The notes under the pieces: model-generated
Seen by the model: the letters and a program-made list of their open reading frames with translations, nothing else
Told to the model about the DNA's origin: nothing
Database searches by the model: none
DNA from: Phyllobacterium chamaecytisi
Lineage (GTDB): Bacteria; Pseudomonadota; Alphaproteobacteria; Rhizobiales; Rhizobiaceae
Assembly: GCF_020164455.1 (NCBI RefSeq)
Contig: NZ_JAIQWW010000033.1
Span: forward strand, 1 to 34,590
Reading direction: 5' to 3'
DNA: 34,590 nucleotides
Shown: one piece after another, positions 7,485 to 14,951 of the stretch
Numbering within the stretch: the stretch's first letter is position 1
How the letters are laid out: each line of letters begins with the position of its first letter
Position numbers and translations under genes: made by a program

Positions 7485-8324
7485 TTATTCAGGATCGGCA
7501 CCCATAACCAATCCTTCGATGTCGTGCTTTTGAATCACAGGTTCCAACGCATCGACCACCCGACATACCAAATGCTCTTTCACTGAATCGGGTAAGGCAT
7601 CGAAATAGGTTTGGGTCACCATCAGGTCATGCAGCTCCGCGTGTCCTGCTCCGGGAGCATCGACCCCCAGCACCAGCACGGGTCGGGCAATCGGTGATGC
7701 ATGTGCTGTTCCCCTATGCACGGTCAGCGCCGAACGGCAGGAAATATCGCCGAGTTGGGGAAACTTGCGAACGGCTTTGCTCTGAAACTCCTGCCAGCTC
7801 TCCTTGGGCGGAAACATTTCATGCTTCCACGCACGACCGTCAACGTATTGCGTGCCAAGCGCGACTTCAAACGGCCCCATGTCGTCCGTGACATCCACAC
7901 CCGTCAAGTTAAAAGCCAGGGACGTGATGCGCCGATCTGCATAGGTTTCTGCCGGAGAGGGGAAATCTCTGTGCCAAGGTTGATATTTGGCACCTTGGAA
8001 AGGAACATCAAAACCGATTTCGACAATTTGGTAGTTCTTTCCAAGCGTCTTTTCACACATCCCTACAACCCACGGGTGCGTAACAAGGTCAACAAAGCCT
8101 CCAAATTCCTCAGGATGGATTTCCACATACCAGCGCCGCGGGCCGCGTCCTACTGCTCCGCCTGGCTGCTGAATCGCAGACCAGAAAGCGGTCATCATAT
8201 CTTCGCGCATCGATTCAGCCCATTCGCGCGGGAACGCTGATTTCCTACCAACGATTCCATCGGTCGTCAGCGTCAGTAGATCGCGTTCAATTTCGTCAGC
8301 TAGCGGTTGACCAGTGCTGCTCAT
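7485..8324 (-). CDS. Phytanoyl-CoA dioxygenase (PhyH) family Fe(II)/2-oxoglutarate oxygenase
   Basis: Predicted non-heme iron hydroxylase of 279 residues. The ATG at 8324 is chosen over an upstream in-frame GTG (8336) because GAGG lies 6 bases before it. The iron-binding HxD is seen as PWHRD (His 118, Asp 120). The distal histidine lies in TVHRGTAHASP (His 203), and Arg 214 is placed to bind 2-oxoglutarate. WYVEIHPEEFGGF and the C-terminal half are PhyH-like. Substrates in this family range from acyl-CoAs to small amino acids and secondary metabolites, and none is indicated here. The gene stands alone, with a small unknown gene 170 bases upstream on the same strand. The leader is AT-rich compared with neighbouring DNA. 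Confidence 0.82.
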   Translation of the reverse strand: MSSTGQPLADEIERDLLTLTTDGIVGRKSAFPREWAESMREDMMTAFWSAIQQPGGAVGRGPRRWYVEIHPEEFGGFVDLVTHPWVVGMCEKTLGKNYQIVEIGFDVPFQGAKYQPWHRDFPSPAETYADRRITSLAFNLTGVDVTDDMGPFEVALGTQYVDGRAWKHEMFPPKESWQEFQSKAVRKFPQLGDISCRSALTVHRGTAHASPIARPVLVLGVDAPGAGHAELHDLMVTQTYFDALPDSVKEHLVCRVVDALEPVIQKHDIEGLVMGADPE

Positions 8325-8496
8325 GGAACCTCGCACAGTTTATTATTATCAATATGGACGGTTATAATTATAAGTCAATTAAGCTGAACACTTGTCTGTG
8401 TAAGCCGATTTGCAATTTTCGCAGCCGAGGGCGTCTGGGTGATCAACCTGTGGCGCAACAGGAGCAAAGCATAACCGCAAAGGAGGTGCATGCCAG

Positions 8497-8700
8497 CTAT
8501 TGTCTGGACAAGCCGAGTTCGGCGCAACAGGCAACAAACTCATCCGGGGTCATTGGGCCGTATCCGTCAACATCTACCTTGAGGACTGAATGCTCGCGCA
8601 TCGCTGCAAGCGCATCCCTGGCATTGCTGAACGTTTTGACGGTACTTGTTAGTATCTCATCCGGGATGAATATGCGTATTTTTGCGTTAGGGTTGATCAT
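8497..8700 (-). CDS. Small hypothetical protein
   Basis: Reads a 67-residue soluble protein. The ATG at 8700 is preferred, with AGGA about 8 bases upstream; an in-frame GTG precedes it. Composition is normal for a folded alpha/beta protein: IRIFIPDEIL, a helix-like FSNARDALAAMREH, then VDVDGYGPMTPDEF and a Cys-Cys pair. I do not recognise the family. Its position ahead of the PhyH gene on the same strand may be meaningful or chance. Confidence 0.5.
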   Translation of the reverse strand: MINPNAKIRIFIPDEILTSTVKTFSNARDALAAMREHSVLKVDVDGYGPMTPDEFVACCAELGLSRQ

Positions 8701-9480
8701 CACGAGGTCCTGGGTGAATAAGCAACATCAAATCATAATGACCGCGATCACCGCCCATGCGGCCTGGAGAGCCGATTCTAGCAGGTGGGCGCCGGACCGA
8801 ATTACTAAACTCTAATGAATCGCGACGGGCAAGTCCGGACCCGGCCTGCCGGATACGCACTACAATCGCGGGCCGGATCGCGGCCGAGCGCCTCTGACCT
8901 TGATCAGACTGTCAGTGAAAATGACGGTGAGCCCGTCACCGCCTGGTATCAGCCACGAATTGGGGCAGGGGAGTCATCAGGGACACAGCCGACTGTCTCG
9001 GCAGGCTGGAAACTCAAGCATAAAAACTTGGTTCCGCGCCGCTACGATTGTGTAGAAAAACAAGGCTCATTGATTGCCAATTAATTCGGTGAGGCTTGAC
9101 CTCACTTGCGTCCCGGGAGAAGACCGCTGCTGACGATCCTTAGATCAGCAACTACAAATGTGCTGCTATTGCAAGAAAAGGAAACTGACCATCTGGGTGT
9201 GTTTTGTACGGCTGCCGCTGCTTTGTAACTGCACAAATCCTGTCGGCGTAAATGTGCGGAGGACATTTATCCGGGCGTAACCGTCACTTCGCTGCTGCCG
9301 AATGAGATTCATCGGGTGGTCCGATCATTGGCGACCCATCAGGAGCATCCTCTATAGTCAATCCTATGTCGAAGTGAACGGCGACATGTATCGAAGTCTC
9401 GCCGGCTGTTGCTGGGTCCCTCACCAATCTGCCGAACAGCCACCGACCACCACGTGTCAGGGTGTATCCGCTAACTTGTC
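8701..9480. other. Intergenic stretch without a supported gene
   Basis: About 780 bases between the small gene and the end of the oxidase operon. A plus-strand frame (8815-9084) lacks a ribosome binding site and recognisable motifs, and is not called. A 6-bp stem with a 5-base loop (GTGAGG CTTGA CCTCAC, 9089-9105) is the only compact structure noticed; it has no T-tract. The stretch may be degraded DNA. Confidence 0.4.
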
Positions 9481-9630
9481 TCAAACAGTAAGACCGGCAA
9501 CACTCATGAGGACGCGAAAAAGACCGGCCACAATTCCGAGTGCTGCCACGCTTGCGGCCCAGATCAGCACCAGCCATCCCAGCCGTCGAAGCCGGCTGTG
9601 CTCGGGTACAGGAGACCGTTCCGACGGCAT
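9481..9630 (-). CDS. DUF2474 family small membrane protein of the bd-type oxidase
   Basis: A 49-residue protein with a basic N-terminus (HSRLRRLGW) and one transmembrane helix (VLIWAASVAALGIVAGLF). Its ATG at 9630 overlaps the cioB stop (TGATG), so it is translationally coupled. Tiny single-helix proteins in this place belong to the DUF2474/CydX-like group, which binds and stabilises the oxidase subunits. Easily missed because of its length; context and hydrophobicity support it. Confidence 0.8.
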   Translation of the reverse strand: MPSERSPVPEHSRLRRLGWLVLIWAASVAALGIVAGLFRVLMSVAGLTV

Positions 9631-10637
9631 CAGTGATAGCCTTCGCCTGGTTTTACCTTTCCTCGGAAGACGTAATATGACCACGCCGTGTAGGCCAGAA
9701 TGCACGGTATCACGAGGAGCGCGCCGACAAGGGTGAAACCCATACTCTCCGCTGGACCTGCCGCTTCCCAAATGGATATCGCAGGGGGCACTATATTTGG
9801 CCAAAGGCTTATAGCGAGCCCGCTGTAGCCTAAAAACAGTAAGAACAAGGTGAACAAAAAAGGCCCGACGTGGGGCTCACCCCCAAGCAGGCGAAGGATG
9901 GCCCAAGTTGTAGCCAATACAAGCGCTGGCACCGGGGCAAAAAACAACATATTCGGTAAGGCGAACCAGCGGTTTGCGACATCGGCATGCGCCAGCGGTG
10001 TCCAAATACTGACGATGATGATAATTGCAAGCACTGCCAGGGTGGCTGGGCGCGCCAGCTTGATCATACGGCGCTGCAATTCGCCTTCGGTTTTCATGAT
10101 TAGCCACGTGCAGCCAAGCAGCGCATATGCCACAACCAGCGCTGCCCCCGTGAAGAGACTGAACGGGGTAAGCCAATCGAGAACACCGCCGCTGAATGCC
10201 GCATCCTTGACCTCAAAGCCATTGATAAAGCCTCCAAGCGCAAGTCCCTGCGAGCAAGTTGCAACATACGATCCCCAGGCAAAGGCTTTGTCCCAAAATG
10301 GCTTATGACTGTCATTTGCTTTGAAGCGAAATTCGAATGCCACACCTCTCCAGATGAGGCCTCCGAGCATCAAAAAGAGAGGAAAATACAAAGCGCTGAG
10401 GATGATTGAATAGGCCAGCGGAAAGGCCGCCAACAAAGCCGCGCCGCCAAGGACGAGCCACGTTTCATTGCCGTCCCATACGGGGGCGACGGTGTTGACC
10501 ATCGTATCGCGGTCATCGCGGTCCGGCACGAACGGAAAGAGGATCCCGATGCCGAGATCGAAACCATCCATGATGACATACATCATCAACCCGAATGCGA
10601 TTATGATTGCCCAAATTAGCGGAAGGTCAATTCCCAT
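9630..10637 (-). CDS. cioB: Cytochrome bd-type quinol oxidase subunit II (CIO type)
   Basis: Integral membrane subunit of 335 residues with about eight or nine helices. ATG at 10637 has GAGGA upstream and starts one base after the cioA stop. Family blocks seen: MDGFDLGIGIL, WDGNETWLVLGG, RGVAFEFRFK, GFINGFEV and the C-terminal YYVFRGKV. It pairs with CioA to form a quinol:O2 oxidoreductase. Whether it is better named cydB depends on its partner, whose short Q-loop favours the CIO type. Operon order cioA-cioB-DUF2474. Confidence 0.92.
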   Translation of the reverse strand: MGIDLPLIWAIIIAFGLMMYVIMDGFDLGIGILFPFVPDRDDRDTMVNTVAPVWDGNETWLVLGGAALLAAFPLAYSIILSALYFPLFLMLGGLIWRGVAFEFRFKANDSHKPFWDKAFAWGSYVATCSQGLALGGFINGFEVKDAAFSGGVLDWLTPFSLFTGAALVVAYALLGCTWLIMKTEGELQRRMIKLARPATLAVLAIIIIVSIWTPLAHADVANRWFALPNMLFFAPVPALVLATTWAILRLLGGEPHVGPFLFTLFLLFLGYSGLAISLWPNIVPPAISIWEAAGPAESMGFTLVGALLVIPCILAYTAWSYYVFRGKVKPGEGYH

Positions 10638-10638
10638 G

Positions 10639-12072
10639 CTATCGGTCCTCGCTTTCCGGTAGATCAATTGTTGGATCCACGTCGTCGGGCACGGCCGAAA
10701 GTGGCCTGGCCGGCCGCTGTGTCTGATGCGAACCTTGCCGTTCAGAATCAGAAATGTCCGCCGGACCTGCGGCCACCAGCCTCAACATGTAACTCACGCC
10801 GGTGCCGAAAACTGCGATGTAGATCACGATGAAAACCAGCAGCGTCGTCGACAGCGCCAGAGCCGAATGGTTTGACACGGCATCCTTGGTTCGCATGACA
10901 CCATAGACCACCCAAGGTTGCCTGCCGATCTCGGTGGTAAGCCATCCAGCGAGTATGGCGATCAGTCCGCAGGGCCCCATCGCAACGGCAAAGCGCAAGA
11001 ACGGCTTCGATTGGTACAAGGTTCGGCGATACCGTAACAGCAAGCTCCATACACCCAACAAGAGCATGAGGACACCCAAACCCACCATGACGCGAAATGT
11101 CCAGAAAACCACCGTTGAATTTGGCCGGTCGTCGGGAGCAAACTCCTTAAGCCCGGGAAACTGGCCATTCCATTCATGGGTAAGGATGAGGCTGCTGAGA
11201 TGAGGAATTTCCACCGCGAATTTCGTCTTTTCAGCCGCCATGTCGGGCCATCCGAACAGTATAAGCGGCACGCTTTGTCCCGGCGTGTTTCCCCAGTGGC
11301 CCTCCATCGCTGCAATCTTGGCGGGTTGATATTTGAGGGTGTTTAGGCCATGGGCGTCGCCGAGTGCGATTTGCAACGGAGTGACGAGAACCAGCATCCA
11401 CATGGCCATCGATAGCATAATGCGTATCGGACGAATATCATTGCCCCGAAGCAGATGCCACGCACCGGATGCGCCGACGAAAAGGGCGGTAGCAAGGAAT
11501 GCCGCCACGGTCATATGCGCCAGTCTGTAGGGAAAGGAGGGATTGAAAATGACCTGCAGCCAGTCTACCGGAACAACGCGGCCACTGATAATTTCGAATC
11601 CTTGCGGTGTCTGCATCCAGCTGTTCGATGCAAGGATCCAAGTTGCAGACACGAGTGTTCCGATTGCCACCATGATGGTAGCGAACCAATGCAGGCCTGG
11701 ACCCACCTTGTTCCATCCGAACAGCATGACACCGAGAAAACCCGCCTCGAGGAAGAATGCGGTTAGCACTTCATAGGTGAGCAACGGGCCCGTGATACTT
11801 CCTGCAAATGCAGAAAAATAGCTCCAGTTCGTGCCGAACTGGTAGGCCATGACAATGCCAGATACCACCCCCATGGCAAAATTAACCGCGAAAATTTTCG
11901 ACCAGAAATGGTACAGGTCGCGATGGACGACGTCCTGCTTCCACAACCACAAGCCTTCAAGAACGGCGAGGTAGCTTGCAAGACCGATCGTGATTGCAGG
12001 GAAAATAATGTGGAATGAAATTGTAAAACCAAACTGAAATCGGGCCAGCTCAAGCGCAGTGAATCCGAGCAT
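10639..12072 (-). CDS. cioA: Cytochrome bd-type quinol oxidase subunit I (cyanide-insensitive type)
   Basis: Heme-bearing subunit of 477 residues that oxidises quinol and reduces oxygen at the cytoplasmic membrane. ATG at 12072 with AGGAA upstream. Haem ligands are conserved: His 21 (FHIIFP), His 186 (YRLAHM) and Met 329 (WTFRVM). Glu 101 and Glu 109 of the proton path are present. The quinol loop has KYQPAKIAAMEGHW followed by a short loop, the form seen in CIO enzymes rather than the long-loop E. coli CydA. GRQPWVVYG is also intact. The C-terminal tail is polar, with a run of acidic residues. Such oxidases support respiration under low oxygen or with haem-copper inhibitors such as cyanide and sulfide. 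No FNR/FixK-like box was found upstream. Confidence 0.93.
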   Translation of the reverse strand: MLGFTALELARFQFGFTISFHIIFPAITIGLASYLAVLEGLWLWKQDVVHRDLYHFWSKIFAVNFAMGVVSGIVMAYQFGTNWSYFSAFAGSITGPLLTYEVLTAFFLEAGFLGVMLFGWNKVGPGLHWFATIMVAIGTLVSATWILASNSWMQTPQGFEIISGRVVPVDWLQVIFNPSFPYRLAHMTVAAFLATALFVGASGAWHLLRGNDIRPIRIMLSMAMWMLVLVTPLQIALGDAHGLNTLKYQPAKIAAMEGHWGNTPGQSVPLILFGWPDMAAEKTKFAVEIPHLSSLILTHEWNGQFPGLKEFAPDDRPNSTVVFWTFRVMVGLGVLMLLLGVWSLLLRYRRTLYQSKPFLRFAVAMGPCGLIAILAGWLTTEIGRQPWVVYGVMRTKDAVSNHSALALSTTLLVFIVIYIAVFGTGVSYMLRLVAAGPADISDSERQGSHQTQRPARPLSAVPDDVDPTIDLPESEDR

Positions 12073-12585
12073 GGAATTCGTTCCTGTGTTTGTATCAATC
12101 TGCCCCGGCCCGCAAACGTCAGTGACCAAGACGCTGAGTTTTATACAAACCGTCCGCAGCGTATTGCTGGAAATTACTATCGCTGCGGGAATTTGGCCAC
12201 CAATAAATTGGCGATGGCAAGCAGTGCGGTCGCAATTAGACCGGCGGCCCAGAAGAGCTCAGCGCGAAATCAATGAACAAACGCATACGACAGTCACAAA
12301 ATTATCCAATGGTCGGCAGCTCTGCTTCCTGGATGCACGTTTCTGCTTCGGAGGTGTTTTTCGCCGCGCGACCAGACGAGCCCACGGGCAGTGGCTCTAT
12401 TTTGCGCCGTGGGCGTGGCGGGGACCCAATCCATCCATCGTGAACATTGCAAATCTGGGTGATCATGCCACTGAACATTCCGTCTTGGGCAGTTACGCGG
12501 CTCGGGACAGTCCAGGAAAATCTTCAACGTGCGGCTCTGGGAACCATTTGAGAAGCCGTTTGTTAGCAGCGCAAGACCGACTTTT
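12073..12585. other. Intergenic region upstream of cioA and of the stress gene
   Basis: About 510 bases with no supported gene. It must hold the cioA promoter (minus strand) but no strong -35/-10 pair or known regulator box stood out. A minus-strand frame with hydrophobic residues (12177-12269) lacks any start codon. A long plus-strand frame (12059-12676) overlaps the cioA start and has no family features. Confidence 0.4.
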
Positions 12586-12610
12586 GGAACGTGCCGTTGC
12601 GTTTAGCGTC
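12586..12610 (+). promoter_or_regulatory. EcfG-like (general stress sigma) promoter
   Basis: GGAAC (12586-12590), then 16 bases, then CGTC (12607-12610). The alphaproteobacterial EcfG consensus is GGAAC, 16-17 bases, CGTT. It lies about 50 bases before a gene for a stress-type protein, which supports the assignment. One mismatch in the -10 element. Confidence 0.5.
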
Positions 12611-12662
12611 ACTTCCAAAACGGGCGGCATGAGAGTGGGATCAAACAACCGGAGACTGCAAA

Positions 12663-13289
12663 ATGTCCAGTTATAACGAAGTCTCAAGCGCGGATCATGA
12701 CCCAAGCGCTTCCACTACTTTGACGGCGTTTTACGAAGATCGCGAAATGGCGGAGCGAGCCGTATTGCGGTTGGTGGATGCCGGAATCGATCACAATAAA
12801 GTTCGTCTCGTCGAAGGCGACGACACCTTGGATCCAAACGCAACGTCCGACGAGCGCCGCATGGGCTTTTGGGAATCTATTGGCGATTTCTTTTTTCCCG
12901 CCGAGGATAGGGACGCGTACTTCGAGGGCGTTCGCCGCGGCGGGTTTTTGGTGACCGTCACGGAGGTGAGCGGCGAACTGGCCGACAAAGCCCTTGACAT
13001 TCTCGATGACGAGGGCAGCGTCGACATCGACGAAAGAGCGCAGTCGTGGCGTTCGGAAGGCTGGTCGCCAACGGCATCAGAAGACTTGCCTCCCTCCCAG
13101 TACGACCGGACTGGCGATCCGCAGGTCTCAACCGTGGAGGGTGTCGCGAGTTCGTCGGGTGATGCAACGGCCGATGACATGGACCGTCCCATGCTTGGCC
13201 CCGAGGATGAAGAAGTGCAACGTGTAGCCACGCGCGATATGAGTACCGGACGCAAGCGAGCTCGATCCTACACACTGAAGCGCAGTTGA
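12663..13289 (+). CDS. General-stress (YflT-domain-like) protein
   Basis: Soluble protein of 208 residues. The ATG at 12663 follows GGAG by 8 bases. The N-terminal part (LTAFYEDREMAERAVLRL, DAGIDHNKVRLVEG) is the beta-alpha-beta YflT/'heat-induced stress protein' fold, in which a protein scans its own helices for adjacent residues. A Phe-rich FWESIGDFFFP segment and GGFLVTVTEV follow, as in rhizobial homologues. The C-terminal 90 residues are acidic, low-complexity and probably disordered. The upstream EcfG-like promoter fits induction by general stress. Exact role is not known. Confidence 0.72.
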   Translation: MSSYNEVSSADHDPSASTTLTAFYEDREMAERAVLRLVDAGIDHNKVRLVEGDDTLDPNATSDERRMGFWESIGDFFFPAEDRDAYFEGVRRGGFLVTVTEVSGELADKALDILDDEGSVDIDERAQSWRSEGWSPTASEDLPPSQYDRTGDPQVSTVEGVASSSGDATADDMDRPMLGPEDEEVQRVATRDMSTGRKRARSYTLKRS

Positions 13290-13331
13290 AGCAGCGTGGG
13301 AACCGACTGGCTTTTCCACGTTCACCAAACC

Positions 13332-13564
13332 ATGGGTAAAAACGCAAAGCCGGACCCAAGCGGGTTGCAGGCTTTAAGGTTCCCAAGACACTGCCGGTCA
13401 AAATGCTGCGCGGTCTCTTGAGCAATCCGTTTTACGCGAGGTTCTGGCCAATGCTCTGACCACCGGTGCAGCGGCGCGCTGTACGCATTGAAGAGCGGAA
13501 AGATATCGCGGATGCTAGCAAACAGGGTGCTAAAAAAGGGGGCGAACCCACACGGGCAGTTTAA
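13332..13564 (+). pseudogene. Decayed small conserved gene (multiple frameshifts)
   Basis: Coherent protein-like segments occur in all three plus frames in order. MGKNAKPDPSGLQAL begins at the ATG at 13332. KVPKTLPVKMLRGLLSNPF follows in a second frame, EVLANALTTGAAA in a third, then RKDIADASKQGAKKG to TAA 13562-13564. Together they resemble a short lysine-rich rhizobial protein with 'KVPK.LRK...LL.NP..RE.LA.AL..GA'. I recall this pattern but cannot name a family. A GGAAC-15-CGTT element (13299-13322) lies just upstream. Alternatively a poorly read region. Confidence 0.45.
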
Positions 13565-13872
13565 AGCGGGACCAGTGCCGCAAGGCGCGCGATCGGGGAT
13601 ACCGCCCACTCCAGCTTCCAAATCACAAACGACCTGGCAACAGAGGCCCGGATGTTTCATAGGCTTGCGAGTGTCACCCAAGGGAATTTTCTGCGAAGCC
13701 CCCTTTGGACAGGCTGGCCTGTGCTGATCCTTGGGGAGCGTCGCATAGGGCCGCTCATGGCGTAATAGCTGGAGCCCAATTTCAGGATGCGAAGCCAGCT
13801 CCCGGTATAATGGGGTGAGCGAGACGGCACAGGCGATTTTAACCGAAGTGTCCCAATGAATTTTCTATCGAC
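13565..13872. other. Intergenic stretch, nothing recognised
   Basis: About 310 bases between the decayed small gene and the end of the cold-shock gene. No frame, repeat or hairpin with a T-tract stood out on either strand. Confidence 0.4.
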
Positions 13873-14073
13873 TCAAAGCACCCGCACGTTTTCCGCCTTC
13901 GATTTCCCGGTCTTGCGATCTTGCCCCAGATCGTAATTTACACGTTGCCCTTCATTCAGCGCATCACCCTCGATAGCGGAGACGTGCACGAACACGTCCG
14001 TGCCTCCACCTTCCGGCGTGATGAACCCGAAACCCTTTTGCGTATTGAAAAACTTGACTGTCCCAGTTGCCAT
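13873..14073 (-). CDS. Cold-shock domain protein (CspA family)
   Basis: Single-stranded nucleic-acid-binding protein of 66 residues, the usual CspA size. ATG at 14073 with GAGG about 12 bases upstream. RNP1 is KGFGFI (residues 13-18) and RNP2 is VFVHVSAI (27-34). It starts GTVKFFN, as in the family. It acts as an RNA chaperone, although rhizobia carry several copies and not all are cold-induced. A monocistronic gene. Confidence 0.95.
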   Translation of the reverse strand: MATGTVKFFNTQKGFGFITPEGGGTDVFVHVSAIEGDALNEGQRVNYDLGQDRKTGKSKAENVRVL

Positions 14074-14493
14074 GCACTTTGCCTCGAAGGTTCAGCAGTG
14101 AATTGCCGCCGGGCAAACCTATAGCCATTGACATGTATTCGCAACAAGTGCTCGGCGCCCAAGCTTCCACGAACGTTGAGCGTCGTTATTCAGTCCCGCT
14201 ATGAGTGGAAGATCGGGCGTCTTGGCAAGGAATGATGGGTCGTTGGTTCCGCGCCTTCAGGGTTGCCAGGTCTCGGCATTTTCAAACGAATGTTTGCTGC
14301 TGGCTTCTGTTTAACTACGAGCCGGGGGACATAGGGCGCTGTAACGGAGGGACTCAATTTTGAACTCGATCTGGAGCTGTGCACTGGTTGTTCCGCGGCC
14401 GGGTAGGTTTCGTTTTCGTTATCTGTTATTGCAGAGTAGAAAAGCGTTGAAATAAATGATGTTCCATCTGAGTACGTTTACGCACAGAGGCCA
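14074..14493. other. Intergenic region between divergent cold-shock and MarR genes
   Basis: About 420 bases holding the promoter and probably a long leader of the cold-shock gene (minus) and the MarR promoter (plus). No gene is supported. No sequence like the palindrome upstream of the ClC gene was found here. Confidence 0.45.
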
Positions 14494-14937
14494 ATGGCTG
14501 ATCAATCCAATCTATCGAAACAGGAACTCGAGGATGGAGATTATGTGGCCCTAGCGCGATTTCGGCGCGCTGTTCGGGCATTCCTGAGCTTCAGCGAAAG
14601 CGCGGCGCGGGAATGGGGTCTGACACCACAGCAACATCAGGCAATTCTGGCCATTCGCGGATTTGCATCTGACAGCGAAATGGGTGTCGGTGATCTGGCT
14701 GAACATTTAATGATCCAGCACAACAGTGCCGTGGAATTGGTGAACCGCCTGCAGGATAGCGAACTGGTCGAGCGGTCGATCAAAGCAGACGATCGGCGGC
14801 GGGTTAATATTCGACTGACGCCCAAGGCACATGCCTTGCTTGAAGACCTTTCCTCGGCACATTTGCTGGAACTGCAAAGAACTGGACCGGAGCTGGCCGA
14901 AATCCTTGGCCAGCTCCGCAAAAGAAATAAAACCTGA
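14494..14937 (+). CDS. MarR family transcriptional regulator
   Basis: Winged-helix regulator of 147 residues; ATG at 14494 with AGAGG 5 bases upstream. Helical N-terminus (FRRAVRAFLSFSESAAREWGL), then TPQQHQAILAIRG, the recognition region VGDLAEHLMIQHNSAVELVNRL and the wing with the DDRRRVNIRLTPKA motif typical of MarR proteins. Likely a dimeric repressor responding to a small molecule. It converges on the ClC gene with only 14 bases between the stops, so it may regulate that gene through the palindrome at 16801-16821; this is a guess. Confidence 0.9.
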   Translation: MADQSNLSKQELEDGDYVALARFRRAVRAFLSFSESAAREWGLTPQQHQAILAIRGFASDSEMGVGDLAEHLMIQHNSAVELVNRLQDSELVERSIKADDRRRVNIRLTPKAHALLEDLSSAHLLELQRTGPELAEILGQLRKRNKT

Positions 14938-14951
14938 AGGCAGTTCATCGG

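Noticed and set aside
8815..9084. Plus-strand frame of 89 codons
   Set aside because: No ribosome binding site, promoter or recognisable motif; treated as intergenic.
12177..12269. Minus-strand hydrophobic segment resembling a single membrane helix (ELFWAAGLIATALLAIANLL)
   Set aside because: Tempting as a small oxidase subunit, but the frame has no ATG, GTG or TTG start before an upstream stop; perhaps a relic.
12059..12676. Plus-strand frame of 205 codons between cioA and the stress gene
   Set aside because: Overlaps the cioA start and the stress-gene start, with low-complexity composition and no motifs.
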